A stretch of DNA of 29,104 nt, from the IMG/VR virus record IMGVR_UViG_3300027671_000037, positions 1-29,104 of that record; one strand, 5' to 3'. The stretch is from a virus. Position numbers and translations under genes: made by a program. Of the stretch, positions 1 to 6,012 are shown one piece after another; the first letter of the stretch is position 1, and each line of letters starts with the position of its first letter. The notes beneath the pieces were generated by a model. The model saw only the letters and a list, made by a program, of their open reading frames with translations. It ran no database searches and was not told the DNA's origin.

Positions 1-693
1 CTATTCGTTCGATGCGTATCTGAAGTACTTGATCGGGCGCGTTCTGATAATCGCGCAAGCCGACCAACGATATGCCATCACTGTTGCTGGCAAAGAGTTC
101 CTCAAGTGGATGACCGAAATGGGACTCCCTGAAGACAAAGCCTTGTGAGACCTCCCGTTGCCCCGTGGCCCTATTAATTCCCTTAACCGCAATCTGGCAC
201 CGAAACTGCGAGACATGATGGTTCCGGTCTTTAGGCGTAAAATTCTCGAAACATCCCGGAACGGCAATTCACAATAGTTGGCTAGCAGCACCAGAATCTT
301 TTGGTCTTTCGGGAGCTGCCTGACCGCCGATCGGAGTTGGGCAAGCTTTTCCCGGTGCAACAAGGAATCCTCTGGCGAAGGCGTAGCCTCATCTACCACC
401 AAATCCAAGGAAGACTCGCATTGATCAACTTGGTTCTTAGAGCAGTAATCCAAAGCCGTATTTCTCGCGATAGCCCAGATCCAGGTGGAGAGCGCCGATC
501 GACCGGCATACGAGGGGAGAGCATTAAAGACCCGTAGAAAGACTTCCTGTAAGAGTTCTTCGGTGATTGCTGGTTGACGGACGATTCCAGAGATCAAACG
601 TTTGATCGGACGGCGTTGCTGGTTAACCAGTTTCGAGAAGGCAAGGGGATCTCTCAAACATTCCCGAGCGAGTTGGATATCAGATGTATACAT
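1..693 (-). CDS. ECF-type RNA polymerase sigma factor (sigma 1)
   Basis: Predicted sigma-70 family factor of the ECF type, which would direct RNA polymerase to alternative promoters. From the ATG at 693 it has 230 residues. Region 2 is clear (EELLQEVFLRVFNAL about 45-59, then STWIWAIARNTALDY 69-83), followed by an acidic linker and region 4 (about 115-174: AVRQLPKDQK, then a helix-turn-helix with DVSRILRLKTGTIMSR). An upstream TTG at 726 is in frame, but the ATG has an AAGGA about 10 bases ahead and a TATAAT at 710-715 that would place the transcript start between the two, so I prefer the ATG. The last 56 residues after RELI are unlike ECF factors and rich in R, S and I. It is a paralogue of the factor at 3469-4056. 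Its promoter looks host-type, which would fit early expression. The family call is firm; the regulon is inference. Confidence 0.85.
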   Translation of the reverse strand: MYTSDIQLARECLRDPLAFSKLVNQQRRPIKRLISGIVRQPAITEELLQEVFLRVFNALPSYAGRSALSTWIWAIARNTALDYCSKNQVDQCESSLDLVVDEATPSPEDSLLHREKLAQLRSAVRQLPKDQKILVLLANYCELPFRDVSRILRLKTGTIMSRSFGARLRLRELIGPRGNGRSHKALSSGSPISVIHLRNSLPATVMAYRWSACAIIRTRPIKYFRYASNE

Positions 694-709
694 ACGAAAC
701 GATTCCTTG

Positions 710-715
710 ATTATA
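710..715 (-). promoter_or_regulatory. Candidate sigma70-type -10 box for sigma 1
   Basis: TATAAT reads on the minus strand 17 bases ahead of the ATG at 693. No good TTGACA-like -35 lies 16-18 bases upstream, so this is a -10 match only. It contains no GTCYAA motif of the kind found before the late genes. Confidence 0.4.
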
Positions 716-803
716 TCACATATCAAAGGTTGGGATTGATGATGGGGAGTTACTACGTATCAAGGTCACCAGCGGATAATCACCAACAACCAATTCCCTA
801 GAG

Positions 804-844
804 AGCGCGTAGCAGCGTAGGCCCTCAAGGCCGTAGCGCGTAGC
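804..844 (+). repeat. 10-base direct repeat pair AGCGCGTAGC
   Basis: AGCGCGTAGC occurs at 804-813 and 835-844, 31 bases apart start to start (about three helical turns). A third partial copy, AGCGTAG, lies at 814-820, and a short GGCC inverted repeat sits between them. The second copy runs into a 5-bp stem (AGCGC, GTA loop, GCGCT) followed by TTTT, so a weak plus-strand terminator is an alternative reading. The position beside the iteron cluster suggests a part in replication or partition, but that is inference. Confidence 0.45.
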
Positions 845-890
845 GCTTTTCTCAAATATACTATTTACTGGTGTAAATACTCACCGTTTA

Positions 891-1131
891 GGTGACGACA
901 CTGTCACCTGTTAGGTGACGGCAGAGGGGTTTCCCGTCACCTTCCCCGTTTTGGGTTTCCTACTAGGTGACTGCCTATTGGGTGACGGTGGTTGTCACCT
1001 GTTGGGGCGAATTGTCCTAAACAATCCATTATTTCGATTTATCAATCCTGTTGACCAGCGTATCAGTTTATGTTATCATGTCTACAATTGGAGTAGCAAT
1101 CTTATTGTATGTAATTGAGCTGTTGGGTGAC
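891..1131 (+). repeat. Iteron-like cluster: eight GGTGAC elements, candidate replication origin
   Basis: GGTGAC occurs in plus orientation at 891, 914, 966, 981 and 1126, and as GTCACC at 903, 936 and 994. Most copies extend to TTRGGTGACG or CAGGTGACA. The cluster precedes a gene for a winged-helix, initiator-like protein, and an AT-rich stretch (about 1015-1115) lies between the main cluster and the last copy. Repeated short sites next to an initiator gene are the hallmark of iteron-controlled plasmid origins. The last copy lies downstream of the proposed transcription start of the initiator gene, where binding could autoregulate it. No convincing DnaA box was seen. The repeats are observed directly; the origin role is inferred. 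Confidence 0.65.
1051..1079 (+). promoter_or_regulatory. Sigma70-type promoter of the early plus-strand operon
   Basis: TTGACC at 1051-1056 and TATCAT at 1074-1079 are separated by 17 bases. Transcription would start near 1086 and give a leader of about 130 bases before the ATG at 1215. That leader contains the last iteron and the interleaved inverted repeats. This is the best host-type promoter in the window. Confidence 0.6.
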
Positions 1132-1149
1132 CTAGTACCAGCGGCTCGG

Positions 1150-1206
1150 CTCCGCGACGGTGGCCTGATCTCCTAAACAGGCTGCTTCGCGGAGAGTTTT
1201 TAGGAG
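1150..1206 (+). promoter_or_regulatory. Interleaved inverted repeats (possible pseudoknot) covering the initiator RBS
   Basis: CTCCGCGA (1150-1157) is complementary to TCGCGGAG (1187-1194), and CTCCTAAA (1170-1177) is complementary to TTTAGGAG (1199-1206). The order is A, B, A', B', so the two stems are either mutually exclusive or form an H-type pseudoknot. B' contains the AGGAG Shine-Dalgarno, 8 bases before the ATG at 1215. Pairing of B with B' would hide the ribosome binding site, so translational control of the initiator gene is likely. The perfect 8-bp complementarities are visible; the mechanism is inferred. Confidence 0.6.
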
Positions 1207-1214
1207 AACAGAGA

Positions 1215-2288
1215 ATGAGCAAACAATTAAATCCCAAGTTTGAAGCGAAGTGGCACAACCGGGGACTAACGCGATCCTATTTGGTGGTATCTGACATTTT
1301 GCTTTATTGGCATGCCGACCTTGGTTTGACCGAAGCAGAGATGGCGTCTTTTCTAAAGCTGTTCCGAATATTCGAACATCCCAAAACCACCCCCAACACC
1401 AAAGCCCTTCACATTCCCGCCAACACCTGGACCGATCGGCTGAAGAAGTTCGAAAAGCTTAAGTTTGTGGAGGATTTGTCGATAAGACACCCGAAGAACC
1501 CGGTCAAATGGATCCCCAAATATCGGATCACCGAACACTTTTTCGATGAGTGCGAAAGAATATTGAAAAGGGAGTTTGCGACCGGCGACGAAGCTGCGGA
1601 ACCGACCCACGCGGAACCCGCTGAAGAACCTGTCCAAGCCACACCAGCTCCAGCACTGCCCGCCGCAAAGCCGGTTGCTCCGCCGACGGTTTCCATACCA
1701 AAACCAGTACAAGCGCCGCCCGCGCCGAGAACAGATCCGGTCGACACAATTCAAATCGGTGAACCGATGTACCAGTCAAATGAAGACCAATTCGAAGAGG
1801 ACAGCCAAGATATCCAGGCGCGAATCGATCGCGAGCTTGCCACATATCCGAGGCTGACCGTTCGGGAATTGTGCAAAATGGTTTCCAAGACACTTGCTCT
1901 CGAAAAACCTCACCCGCTTACGCTGATCAAAAAAATTCCAGATGAGCGGCTTTTGTCCATTCAAGAAACCATCCTAAACGCACTTGCCGAGAAGGGAGAC
2001 CTTTTCCGGAATGGTCCTGACTATGTCTTAGCAATGATCATTGCCGAAATTTTGGACTATGCTTACGAGAGCGAGAGCGTGAAACCAACCGCACTGGTCG
2101 AACCCCGAGTCGAACTCCCCATCGAAGACATAGAAGACTTGGATCCGGAAGCTATGCAAGCTATCCCCCCAGCGATGCGTGAGTACATCCGCGAACGACG
2201 CCCAGATAGTCTTCTTCTAGAAGACACATTTGATGACGCTCCCCAATTGTACACAAGTACCGAGATCGGGGAACCGACGTATCAGTGA
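1215..2288 (+). CDS. Winged-helix, replication-initiator-like protein
   Basis: A 357-residue protein. The N-terminal part (about 15-115) reads as a winged helix-turn-helix domain: a helix with LTEAEMASFLKLF, then a helix with TWTDRLKKFEKLKFVEDL, then a basic wing (RHPKNPVKWIPKYRIT). This is the style of plasmid and phage initiator or DnaD-like proteins. A Pro/Ala-rich linker (about 128-178) leads to an acidic stretch and a helical domain (about 200-290). The heptapeptide IGEPMYQ at 181-187 returns as IGEPTYQ at the very C terminus. The gene follows the iteron cluster, a sigma70-type promoter and a structured leader, and has a good SD (AGGAG, 8-base spacing). It overlaps the next gene by GTGA. 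I recognise no named family, so initiator function rests mainly on context. A transcription regulator binding the GGTGAC sites is the alternative. Confidence 0.6.
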   Translation: MSKQLNPKFEAKWHNRGLTRSYLVVSDILLYWHADLGLTEAEMASFLKLFRIFEHPKTTPNTKALHIPANTWTDRLKKFEKLKFVEDLSIRHPKNPVKWIPKYRITEHFFDECERILKREFATGDEAAEPTHAEPAEEPVQATPAPALPAAKPVAPPTVSIPKPVQAPPAPRTDPVDTIQIGEPMYQSNEDQFEEDSQDIQARIDRELATYPRLTVRELCKMVSKTLALEKPHPLTLIKKIPDERLLSIQETILNALAEKGDLFRNGPDYVLAMIIAEILDYAYESESVKPTALVEPRVELPIEDIEDLDPEAMQAIPPAMREYIRERRPDSLLLEDTFDDAPQLYTSTEIGEPTYQ

Positions 2289-2818
2289 TAACCCGTAAAC
2301 ACGCCCTCAATCCAAAAGGATTTTGCAATCAGTGCGATAGCATTAACTCGACAGTAGACCAGCCCTGCCCAATCTCGGTTCGAGCTAAAACCCATCGAAT
2401 CAGCGCGCGACCGAAGGTCATTCCGGAATGGCGAAAAGCCTCGCTGTCAGCCGAGCGGCTAGAAGCTCTTGAAAAGGAACTCGCACCGTGGCTGGTGAAA
2501 AAGTTCGTTGGCAAAGGAAGTCTGTCCACGATCGCGGCAGCCCTCGAAGCTGAAGCAAACCCCGAAACCTGTTCTAGTCTTAATCACAACCTCGAAGGTG
2601 ATTGCCATTCGAGCATTTTTGGTTGTCGTTTGAATCACACCAGAGTGTCTTTGATTGAAGATGGCAAGCGTTGCCGTCGCGGTCGCCATGTACTGAAGGT
2701 TCCGGGACCTTGCCCAAAATGCAGGGCCAGGAACGTGGCCAGGGCCAACGCCAACCGAAAGCCGCGATCTGTGATTACTTTGGAGCGACAACGAGCTCAA
2801 AATCTTGAGGGATTATGA
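2285..2818 (+). CDS. Cys-rich small protein, putative zinc-binding, unknown function
   Basis: A 177-residue protein starting at a GTG that overlaps the stop of the initiator-like gene (GTGA), which suggests translational coupling. Cysteines fall at 14, 17 and 28 near the N terminus and at 96, 107, 114, 130, 143 and 146, the last two as a CPKC knuckle, so one or two zinc sites are plausible. The region 44-92 is probably helical. The C terminus is basic (RARNVARANANRK and on), consistent with nucleic-acid binding. Not recognised as a known family. Co-expression with the initiator-like protein suggests a role in replication or early takeover, by inference only. Confidence 0.6.
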   Translation: MITRKHALNPKGFCNQCDSINSTVDQPCPISVRAKTHRISARPKVIPEWRKASLSAERLEALEKELAPWLVKKFVGKGSLSTIAAALEAEANPETCSSLNHNLEGDCHSSIFGCRLNHTRVSLIEDGKRCRRGRHVLKVPGPCPKCRARNVARANANRKPRSVITLERQRAQNLEGL

Positions 2819-2885
2819 GTGCTTGTGAGGCAGTTAAAAGTGTTGGTTTTGAAGGTGGCTACTACCCTAGCCAGTCAATGCAATT

Positions 2886-3095
2886 ATGATCACGAGTAAG
2901 CGCAAAGCCTTCACCTATACGAGCCAGGATTGCTCCGCGTGGACGGAGTATCTCCGGCAGATGGCGTCGGATGCCCGGAGGGATGGATTAGATCCAAGGA
3001 TATTCCTATTGGCTTCGGAATTGATGGCAAAGAAATACTTGGAATTATGGGCGATGGACCGCAGCCTCTTCTCTGGGCCGGTCGGAGAGGCTTAA
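2886..3095 (+). CDS. Small hypothetical protein
   Basis: A 69-residue ORF from ATG 2886, following a 67-base gap after the Cys-rich gene. It is probably helical, with a mix of aromatic and charged residues. No strong Shine-Dalgarno precedes it. It is accepted because it is collinear with the early plus-strand cluster and is followed 8 bases later by another small ORF. Function unknown. Confidence 0.4.
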   Translation: MITSKRKAFTYTSQDCSAWTEYLRQMASDARRDGLDPRIFLLASELMAKKYLELWAMDRSLFSGPVGEA

Positions 3096-3102
3096 GTCCG
3101 GC

Positions 3103-3264
3103 ATGGATGCGTTCGAGACGGTGCAGGAGTTGAAACGCCGAAACTATCGATATGCGATATTTCATGCGGACAATTATACGATGCTCCGTCTTCTGAACGA
3201 ACTTGTTGCACGTATACAAAAACTTGAGACTGCACTTACTGCGACGAAGCAGACGAAGCAATGA
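3103..3264 (+). CDS. Very small hypothetical protein (53 aa), coiled-coil-like
   Basis: ATG 3103 opens a 53-residue frame ending in TGA at 3262-3264. It overlaps the next ORF by ATGA, a usual sign of coupling. An AGAGG lies 12 bases upstream. The C-terminal half (LLNELVARIQKLETALTA) has a heptad-like leucine pattern, so a short coiled coil is likely. Function unknown. Confidence 0.45.
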   Translation: MDAFETVQELKRRNYRYAIFHADNYTMLRLLNELVARIQKLETALTATKQTKQ

Positions 3265-3500
3265 GCTGGACCGTGACATTGACCAACCTGTGTCTGGATC
3301 TGGAAGAAAGAGGACTCCCCTCTAGCTATGAATTACTGCTAGGATGCGATGCGTTCAATTCCCTAATCTTGGAGCTGGGAGCTAAAATATGCTACACACC
3401 GGACGGGGCGATTCTGCTGTCGAGTCGAGACGGCACTGTCACGATCCATAGTTCTGCCCGCGCAGTTGTCACATCGAAGAAGAGGGCGACTTTTCCTTAG
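3261..3500 (+). CDS. Small hypothetical protein
   Basis: A 79-residue ORF whose ATG overlaps the stop of the 53-residue gene (ATGA). Its composition looks like a small folded alpha/beta protein (LTNLCLDLEERGLPSSYELL, then a beta-like TPDGAILLSSRDGTVTI). Its 3' end overlaps the convergent sigma 2 gene by 32 bases. Last gene of the early plus-strand cluster; function unknown. Confidence 0.45.
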   Translation: MSWTVTLTNLCLDLEERGLPSSYELLLGCDAFNSLILELGAKICYTPDGAILLSSRDGTVTIHSSARAVVTSKKRATFP

Positions 3501-4056
3501 CCCGGAGCGCTGGTGACCGATAAATCCCCATCAATTTTTCCCTCGCAACTTGCGCCGTCGCTCCGTCTCCCCGACCCCCGAGAACTCGGGAAATATCTTT
3601 CTGCTGAAAACCCAGCAAGATTAGGAGTGCGACCAAGCGCTGCTGGCGTGGGAGTTGGCGGATAGCTTTGGCGAGTGATCGAAGCTTTTCTCGGTTTATA
3701 AACACTTGTTCGGGATCGGGGAATGGGTCGGTCAATTCGAGGGTTGAGTCCCCAACCTCGGCACCCGGTTGCTCACCAAATGTATGGGAGTGCCAATAGC
3801 GGTAGCACTGATGGCGAGCGATGGTCAAAATCCAGCTTTTCAATGGCGATATGGCTCGCCAATCCGGAAGCGATCGATGGATGTTGAGCCAGGTATCCTG
3901 CAGGACATCGTCCACCACACAGCGGTCATTTAAAATCCGGTAGATAAGAGCGCGTAACGGCTTGCGATATTGCCGGTGGAGTTCTTCGAAGCGCTCGGGG
4001 TTGGCGATAATTTCCCGCACCCATTCCACTTCGTTTCTTCGCTCCAGCGTTTCCAT
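3469..4056 (-). CDS. ECF-type RNA polymerase sigma factor (sigma 2)
   Basis: A 195-residue sigma-70 family factor of ECF size. Region 2 holds DDVLQDTWLNIHRSL (49-63) and SWILTIARHQCYRYW (74-88). Region 4 (about 126-180) holds AIRQLPRQQR and a helix-turn-helix with QQKDISRVLGG. It aligns with sigma 1 (both have REKL, then a leucine-rich RQLP segment and DISRVL/DVSRIL), so the two are paralogues. No SD precedes the ATG; instead a GTCTAA -10-like element ends 7 bases before it, at the correct distance from an AAATTT -35-like element. The gene may therefore be transcribed from the viral late-type promoter and be leaderless. If this factor reads that promoter it activates itself. Family firm, target inferred. 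Confidence 0.88.
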   Translation of the reverse strand: METLERRNEVEWVREIIANPERFEELHRQYRKPLRALIYRILNDRCVVDDVLQDTWLNIHRSLPDWRAISPLKSWILTIARHQCYRYWHSHTFGEQPGAEVGDSTLELTDPFPDPEQVFINREKLRSLAKAIRQLPRQQRLVALLILLGFQQKDISRVLGGRGDGATAQVAREKLMGIYRSPALRAKEKSPSSSM

Positions 4057-4063
4057 GATCGTT

Positions 4064-4091
4064 TTAGACGCTGCGAAGGTGGGCGAAATTT
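4064..4091 (-). promoter_or_regulatory. Viral ECF-like promoter P1 (sigma 2)
   Basis: Minus strand: AAATTT (4086-4091), 16 bases, GTCTAA (4064-4069). The ATG of sigma 2 follows after 7 bases. The -35 is one of two that begin with A rather than G. Member of the nine-site family. Confidence 0.6.
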
Positions 4092-4101
4092 CAAAAAGAG
4101 A

Positions 4102-4419
4102 TTAAGCTACTGGACCCAAAATGAACCAAACTATAGTTGAGGTCTCGGTATTCGATTCGCTTTCAATCACAAAAGATGAACCATCGGCAATTGTGCCTAT
4201 GCTCAACTCACCCAGGGCACCGCGTTTAACGATCCGAGAGTAAAGTATATATGAATCACGATTAACAGCAGTAGTATTGACTGTGACGGTGCCGCCAACT
4301 AAAATTGCCTTCCCAATGACTGGCCCGTCATTATTGTTTAGTAATAATTTGCCGCCCAAATCGATGGCGGCCTTTTCAAGATCATTTATGTCTCTAAATG
4401 AAACAATCCTATTGGGCAT
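4102..4419 (-). CDS. Small beta-rich virion/tail-associated protein
   Basis: A 105-residue protein with many alternating hydrophobic strands. The segment with ILVGGTVTVNTTAVNRDS and, later, SIGTIADGSSFVI and STIVWFI resembles the C-terminal beta domain found in many phage tail and fibre-associated proteins, often of unknown role. It is the last gene of the operon starting at 5968, directly after the lipoprotein gene. A receptor-proximal or decoration role is plausible but not shown by any catalytic motif. Confidence 0.6.
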   Translation of the reverse strand: MPNRIVSFRDINDLEKAAIDLGGKLLLNNNDGPVIGKAILVGGTVTVNTTAVNRDSYILYSRIVKRGALGELSIGTIADGSSFVIESESNTETSTIVWFILGPVA

Positions 4420-4425
4420 TGAATC

Positions 4426-4677
4426 TCACAGCGACACGCCTACCATGCACGCCTGGATTTCATCGAGGCTGTTGTAATGCTCGATGCAGTCTTTCTGCCG
4501 GTCGATTTCTTGTCTTGACTCTCTAACTTGAGCAACACAGACGTTGACCTGGCTTATATCGGCTCCCATGAGTCTGACAACCTTGACGCACGCATCCCGG
4601 TCGGTAAATGGCCGGGCCTTACATCCAGCCAGGAAACAGACACAAAGCAACATCAACCAAAAAGCCTTACTTCGCAT
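4426..4677 (-). CDS. Small lipoprotein, possible outer-membrane spanin-like
   Basis: Begun at the ATG at 4677, the 83-residue product has a classic lipoprotein signal: basic MRSK, a hydrophobic core, then the lipobox LAGC with the lipidated Cys at 19. A longer frame opens at 4731, but its added 18 residues would destroy the signal-peptide layout, so I prefer 4677. The mature part is charged, with several cysteines (DAC, VCVAQ, DCIEHY, ACMV). The gene overlaps the holin-like gene by 11 bases, which fits a lysis cassette. Rz1-type spanins are usually proline-rich and this one is not, so spanin is a suggestion only. Confidence 0.6.
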   Translation of the reverse strand: MRSKAFWLMLLCVCFLAGCKARPFTDRDACVKVVRLMGADISQVNVCVAQVRESRQEIDRQKDCIEHYNSLDEIQACMVGVSL

Positions 4678-4915
4678 TCCCGTTTCCGTTTCGCCCGTTG
4701 ACCCAAGACACGAGTGCATGGCCTCCGGCAAAAATGCCGAAGACTGTACATAGCCCGGTTATAAGCGTTGGAAGGCTGGTGGCGAGCGCGCCCCATTTTG
4801 CGGTTAATAAAAAAGCCGTAAACATTAGAAGGCAGACGCCTGCCCCAAAGAGCAGCTTTTGTTCGCGCCACGAATCGCCGTTGCCGTTGCCGTTTGGAAG
4901 ATGTGGCGGATTCAC
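4667..4915 (-). CDS. Holin-like small membrane protein
   Basis: 82 residues with two hydrophobic segments, about 21-39 and 48-71, a short polar turn between them and an Asn/Gly-rich charged tail. Both size and topology match two-helix holins. It starts at GTG 4915, three bases after the stop of the upstream gene. A small lipoprotein gene overlaps its end. The endolysin is at 26357-26953, far away, but carries the same promoter motif. Holin function is inferred from topology and neighbours. Confidence 0.55.
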   Translation of the reverse strand: MNPPHLPNGNGNGDSWREQKLLFGAGVCLLMFTAFLLTAKWGALATSLPTLITGLCTVFGIFAGGHALVSWVNGRNGNGNAK

Positions 4916-4918
4916 CGA

Positions 4919-5416
4919 TTAACTCGCAAAATACGAAATGAATCCATCGGCTCGGACCAAGATATCGGTTCCGGCTGATACGACTATTCCGTTTGGAACC
5001 CAAAGCAACCGCTGGCCGAACCTCGCGGGGTTTCGGATCGTGGCGAAGGTCATGGAATTGCGCACGGTGGTGGACCCGGAGCTGACCCACTGAACCGTTA
5101 GGTCCAAAGCTATGCACCGCGACCAACCGGCAACCCCACCGTTACGGACAAATTCGTCGGGATTCCAGCACCAGCAATCCAAAAAATTGTTGGCTCCCCC
5201 GGTAATCGTTGCGCCTGGATTTGCCCATAGCGAAACGATGACAGCCGTCAAGCCCGTAACATTCAGGCCATCGCCCGCTTTGGTACTGCCAACCCCGGGA
5301 TCGCCTGGGTTGCCGAGTCCCTGCATTGGTTTTTGGATGGTCGCGCCCGAAGGAATCGCTGGAGGGATCGGGCTGCGAGTTAGAGCGGAACGCTCGAAAT
5401 AGATCTTATCTGCCAT
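4919..5416 (-). CDS. Putative virion structural protein
   Basis: 165 residues. The N-terminal third is rich in Pro, Gly and Ala (SPIPPAIPSGATIQ), and the rest is beta-like with many aromatic residues (CWCWNPDEF, GWSRCIALDLTVQW). A GGCGGT lies 9 bases before the ATG. The protein sits between the His-rich protein and the lysis genes in the operon driven from P2. Such proteins are often tail-fibre or head-decoration components; no family is recognised. Confidence 0.55.
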   Translation of the reverse strand: MADKIYFERSALTRSPIPPAIPSGATIQKPMQGLGNPGDPGVGSTKAGDGLNVTGLTAVIVSLWANPGATITGGANNFLDCWCWNPDEFVRNGGVAGWSRCIALDLTVQWVSSGSTTVRNSMTFATIRNPARFGQRLLWVPNGIVVSAGTDILVRADGFISYFAS

Positions 5417-5422
5417 TGTGAT

Positions 5423-5968
5423 TTACCGCCTATGCAACTTCAAAGCTCTGGCGAAATCGCGCGAGTGTTTGTCTTCAGCTGATCGTTCGCCGTGGCCGTC
5501 GTCTTCGATATCTTCGAGCTGCCGGTAATTGTGATCCGCATAGGCGTGTTCGTTGTCCTCAACTTCGCCGCGCTCCACCTCGCCACCGTGGGCGAATTTG
5601 TGTCCGCACCGTGGGCATTCGACTTCTCCCCCGTGCGCGTAATGGTCGGCTTTCTCGGGCTCGTAACGCTCATGGCCTACGCCGTGATCGTATTCGTTTT
5701 CGGATTGGCCCATTTCATTTTCGACACGTCCACCGTGGGCAAAATGCTTTTCGAGTTTCCCGCCCCGGCTAAGTCCGTACCGCTCGCCGTCTGTTGAATA
5801 ATGTTTCATTGATTGTATTTCTCCACCTCTGTAATGCTTTACGTGTTCCGGTAGCTTTTTGATGTTAGGGGTTGCGTGTGCAAATTCCTCGGCTGTCCCG
5901 GCCTTCAGCTCCCCTCGTTTTTCAAGGGTGAACAGCTTTCTCAATTGGGCGAGGCTTTTTGCGGGCAT
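5423..5968 (-). CDS. His-rich protein with repeated AHGG motifs and a zinc knuckle, unknown
   Basis: 181 residues, strongly charged. The motif (A/Y)HGG(E/R)V recurs: HFAHGGRVE, HYAHGGEVE and KFAHGGEVE, plus related RGGEI and RGGKL. Between two copies lies CPRCGHKF, a rubredoxin-like knuckle that could bind metal together with nearby histidines. The N-terminal region (about 1-50) is helical and more ordinary. First gene of the operon reading to 4102, preceded by viral promoter P2 and a GGGGAAG that may be only partly in the transcript. Function unknown; metal binding is inferred from residues. Confidence 0.6.
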   Translation of the reverse strand: MPAKSLAQLRKLFTLEKRGELKAGTAEEFAHATPNIKKLPEHVKHYRGGEIQSMKHYSTDGERYGLSRGGKLEKHFAHGGRVENEMGQSENEYDHGVGHERYEPEKADHYAHGGEVECPRCGHKFAHGGEVERGEVEDNEHAYADHNYRQLEDIEDDGHGERSAEDKHSRDFARALKLHRR

Positions 5969-5980
5969 AGTTCTTCCCCG

Positions 5981-6008
5981 TTAGACGGTAAGGCTGGCTT
6001 CAGGATTC
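5981..6008 (-). promoter_or_regulatory. Viral ECF-like promoter P2 (lysis/tail operon)
   Basis: Minus strand: GAATCC (6003-6008), 16 bases, GTCTAA (5981-5986). The ATG at 5968 follows after 12 bases. It lies in the short gap after the 845-residue virion protein gene. Confidence 0.7.
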
Positions 6009-6012
6009 GGGG

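Noticed and set aside
574-801. 75-codon plus-strand frame over the start of sigma 1
   Set aside because: It is antisense to conserved sigma region 2 codons and lacks an SD.
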